DNA from: Paramecium tetraurelia
Taxonomy: Eukaryota; Ciliophora; Oligohymenophorea; Peniculida; Parameciidae
Assembly (NCBI RefSeq): GCF_000165425.1
Contig: NW_001799646.1
Coordinates: 252,981 to 316,980 of the forward strand
Direction: 5' to 3'
Length of the DNA: 64,000 bases
Shown here in pieces: positions 63,117 to 64,000 of the stretch (the first letter of the stretch is position 1; every line of letters begins with the position of its first letter). The notes beneath the pieces were generated by a model. That model made no database searches. It worked only from the letters and a program-made list of their open reading frames with translations, and was not told where the DNA came from. Both the position numbers and the translations under genes were made by a program.

Positions 63117-64000
63117 ATGAGTGAAGGTCAGAACAATAATTCTTACCTAGAAGAAGAATAAACACAAAGAGGATTGAAAAATTGCGAAGCTTTTTGCAAC
63201 AGATTGAGAAGAGACTATCCATCATTATATTAGTAAATTTTAATATGAAATATTTAGATAGCTCGTTGTACTTTTGAAGGATTACAAATAGAACAGATAA
63301 AATATATCTCTCTATTACAGTGAGATAAAAAAGCTCTTTTCTGATTAGCCAGCTGTCATCGAAAATCTGAATAAATTATTTTATCATGATGCCCGCATCA
63401 AATCAAATGATGCGATCTAATAATTAGAGTCCATTTTTAGGCAAGACAAGAATAGAATCAATCTACTAGAGTAAACTAAAAATCTGATTCTCAAGGGAAA
63501 CCTCGACCAACAGTAATAATTAGATGTAATTATAACTTTTATATCATATTCTAGTTAATATCAATCTAATTTAAAGATGATCCAGAAGCACTTAAAGAAA
63601 TTCAAAATGCATTCAAATTGAAGAAGTAGAAGCAGAAAATATAAGTGGATTGGGATGACATCAAAACCAAAAGAGTAAAGCCCAATCCTCCTACCATGGA
63701 AGAAATATAATCATATTAAGCTTATTATACTTAATATTTTTACAATAACGCTTATTAACTACAAGTAAGCAGAGAGATTAAAAATGAAATTATTGTGTTG
63801 GATAAACTAAGATTAAAGTGTTTTAGCCATTTTACATAAGAATCTGATTTTAATCAATTCTTTTATGAATTTGTAAATGTCATTCATTTATATACAGAAT
63901 GCATAATCACTCAATACGAGCTTATGGATATTTTGTCATCACACACATGGATTGATTAAGAGATTATAGATGAACTCAGAATTGCTATTTTCACTAGAGC
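63117..64000 (+). CDS. SIN3-like PAH-domain protein, 5' part (runs past window end)
   Basis: Two introns (25 and 29 nt) are removed; the frame is still open at 64000. Residues about 15-75 form a paired amphipathic helix domain: CEAFCNRLRRDYPSLYQ, then VLLKDYKQNRQNISLYYSEI and LFSDQPAVIENLNKLF, matching the F...Y..FL..L..Y ... V..LF..P.L...F pattern of Sin3. Next come a Gln/Lys-rich region with DWDDIKTKRVKPNPP and helices of unknown type. SIN3 proteins are scaffolds for histone deacetylase complexes. The gene may thus be a transcriptional corepressor; the rest lies outside. Confidence 0.7.

Overview
The window looks like part of a ciliate macronuclear chromosome, most probably from Paramecium or a close relative. 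Three observations support this. First, recognisable proteins read through only if TAA and TAG are translated as glutamine and TGA is the sole stop. Second, conserved domains are interrupted by very short GT...AG introns, mostly 22-32 nt and often starting GTA and ending TAG or AAG. Removing these restores exact reading frames in more than twenty genes. Third, the DNA is AT-rich, very gene-dense (about one gene per 1.5 kb on both strands), and neighbouring coding ends are often only 10-60 bp apart. All CDS below are translated with this code; coordinates run from first to last exon and include the introns.

Layout. 0-5.5 kb: end of a membrane protein, SUMO, a protein kinase, a cyclic-nucleotide-binding relic and a tiny MG-protein. 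5.5-7.6 kb: decayed, AT-rich DNA. 7.6-17 kb: two tandem odd small GTPases, a Tctex-type dynein light chain, a heat-shock factor, a TBC-domain RabGAP, a Rab, an MG-protein and an ATG1/ULK-like kinase. 17-28 kb: a CDPK, a Lys/Asp-rich protein, a C2HC zinc-finger protein, a DYRK kinase, a RAP-domain-like protein and an aquaporin. 29-35 kb: a copine, a MATE transporter and a ubiquitin-specific protease. 35-45 kb: small proteins, a probable organellar protein, a second copy of the first kinase type, an SLC37-like transporter, an SF-assemblin and a TPR-glycosyltransferase fusion. 45-50 kb: a decayed SRP-receptor-alpha gene, an ammonium transporter and a B-box/WD-like protein. 50-64 kb: acyl-CoA-binding protein, unrecognised genes, a decayed gene, a large HEAT/karyopherin-like protein, a 7TM-RGS protein, a Rab, two coiled-coil proteins and the start of a SIN3-like PAH protein.

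Shared themes are membrane trafficking (four small GTPases, a RabGAP, copine), kinase and calcium signalling (CDPK, DYRK, ULK, two paralogous kinases), transport (aquaporin, MATE, SLC37, AMT) and the ciliary/basal-body cytoskeleton (dynein light chain, SF-assemblin, LRR/coiled-coil protein). There is no sign of operons, phage, CRISPR, rRNA or a convincing tRNA. Gene relics (SRP receptor alpha, an unknown protein at 52-54 kb, a cyclic-nucleotide-binding domain) fit the slow loss of duplicates known to follow whole-genome duplication in Paramecium; that link is inference.
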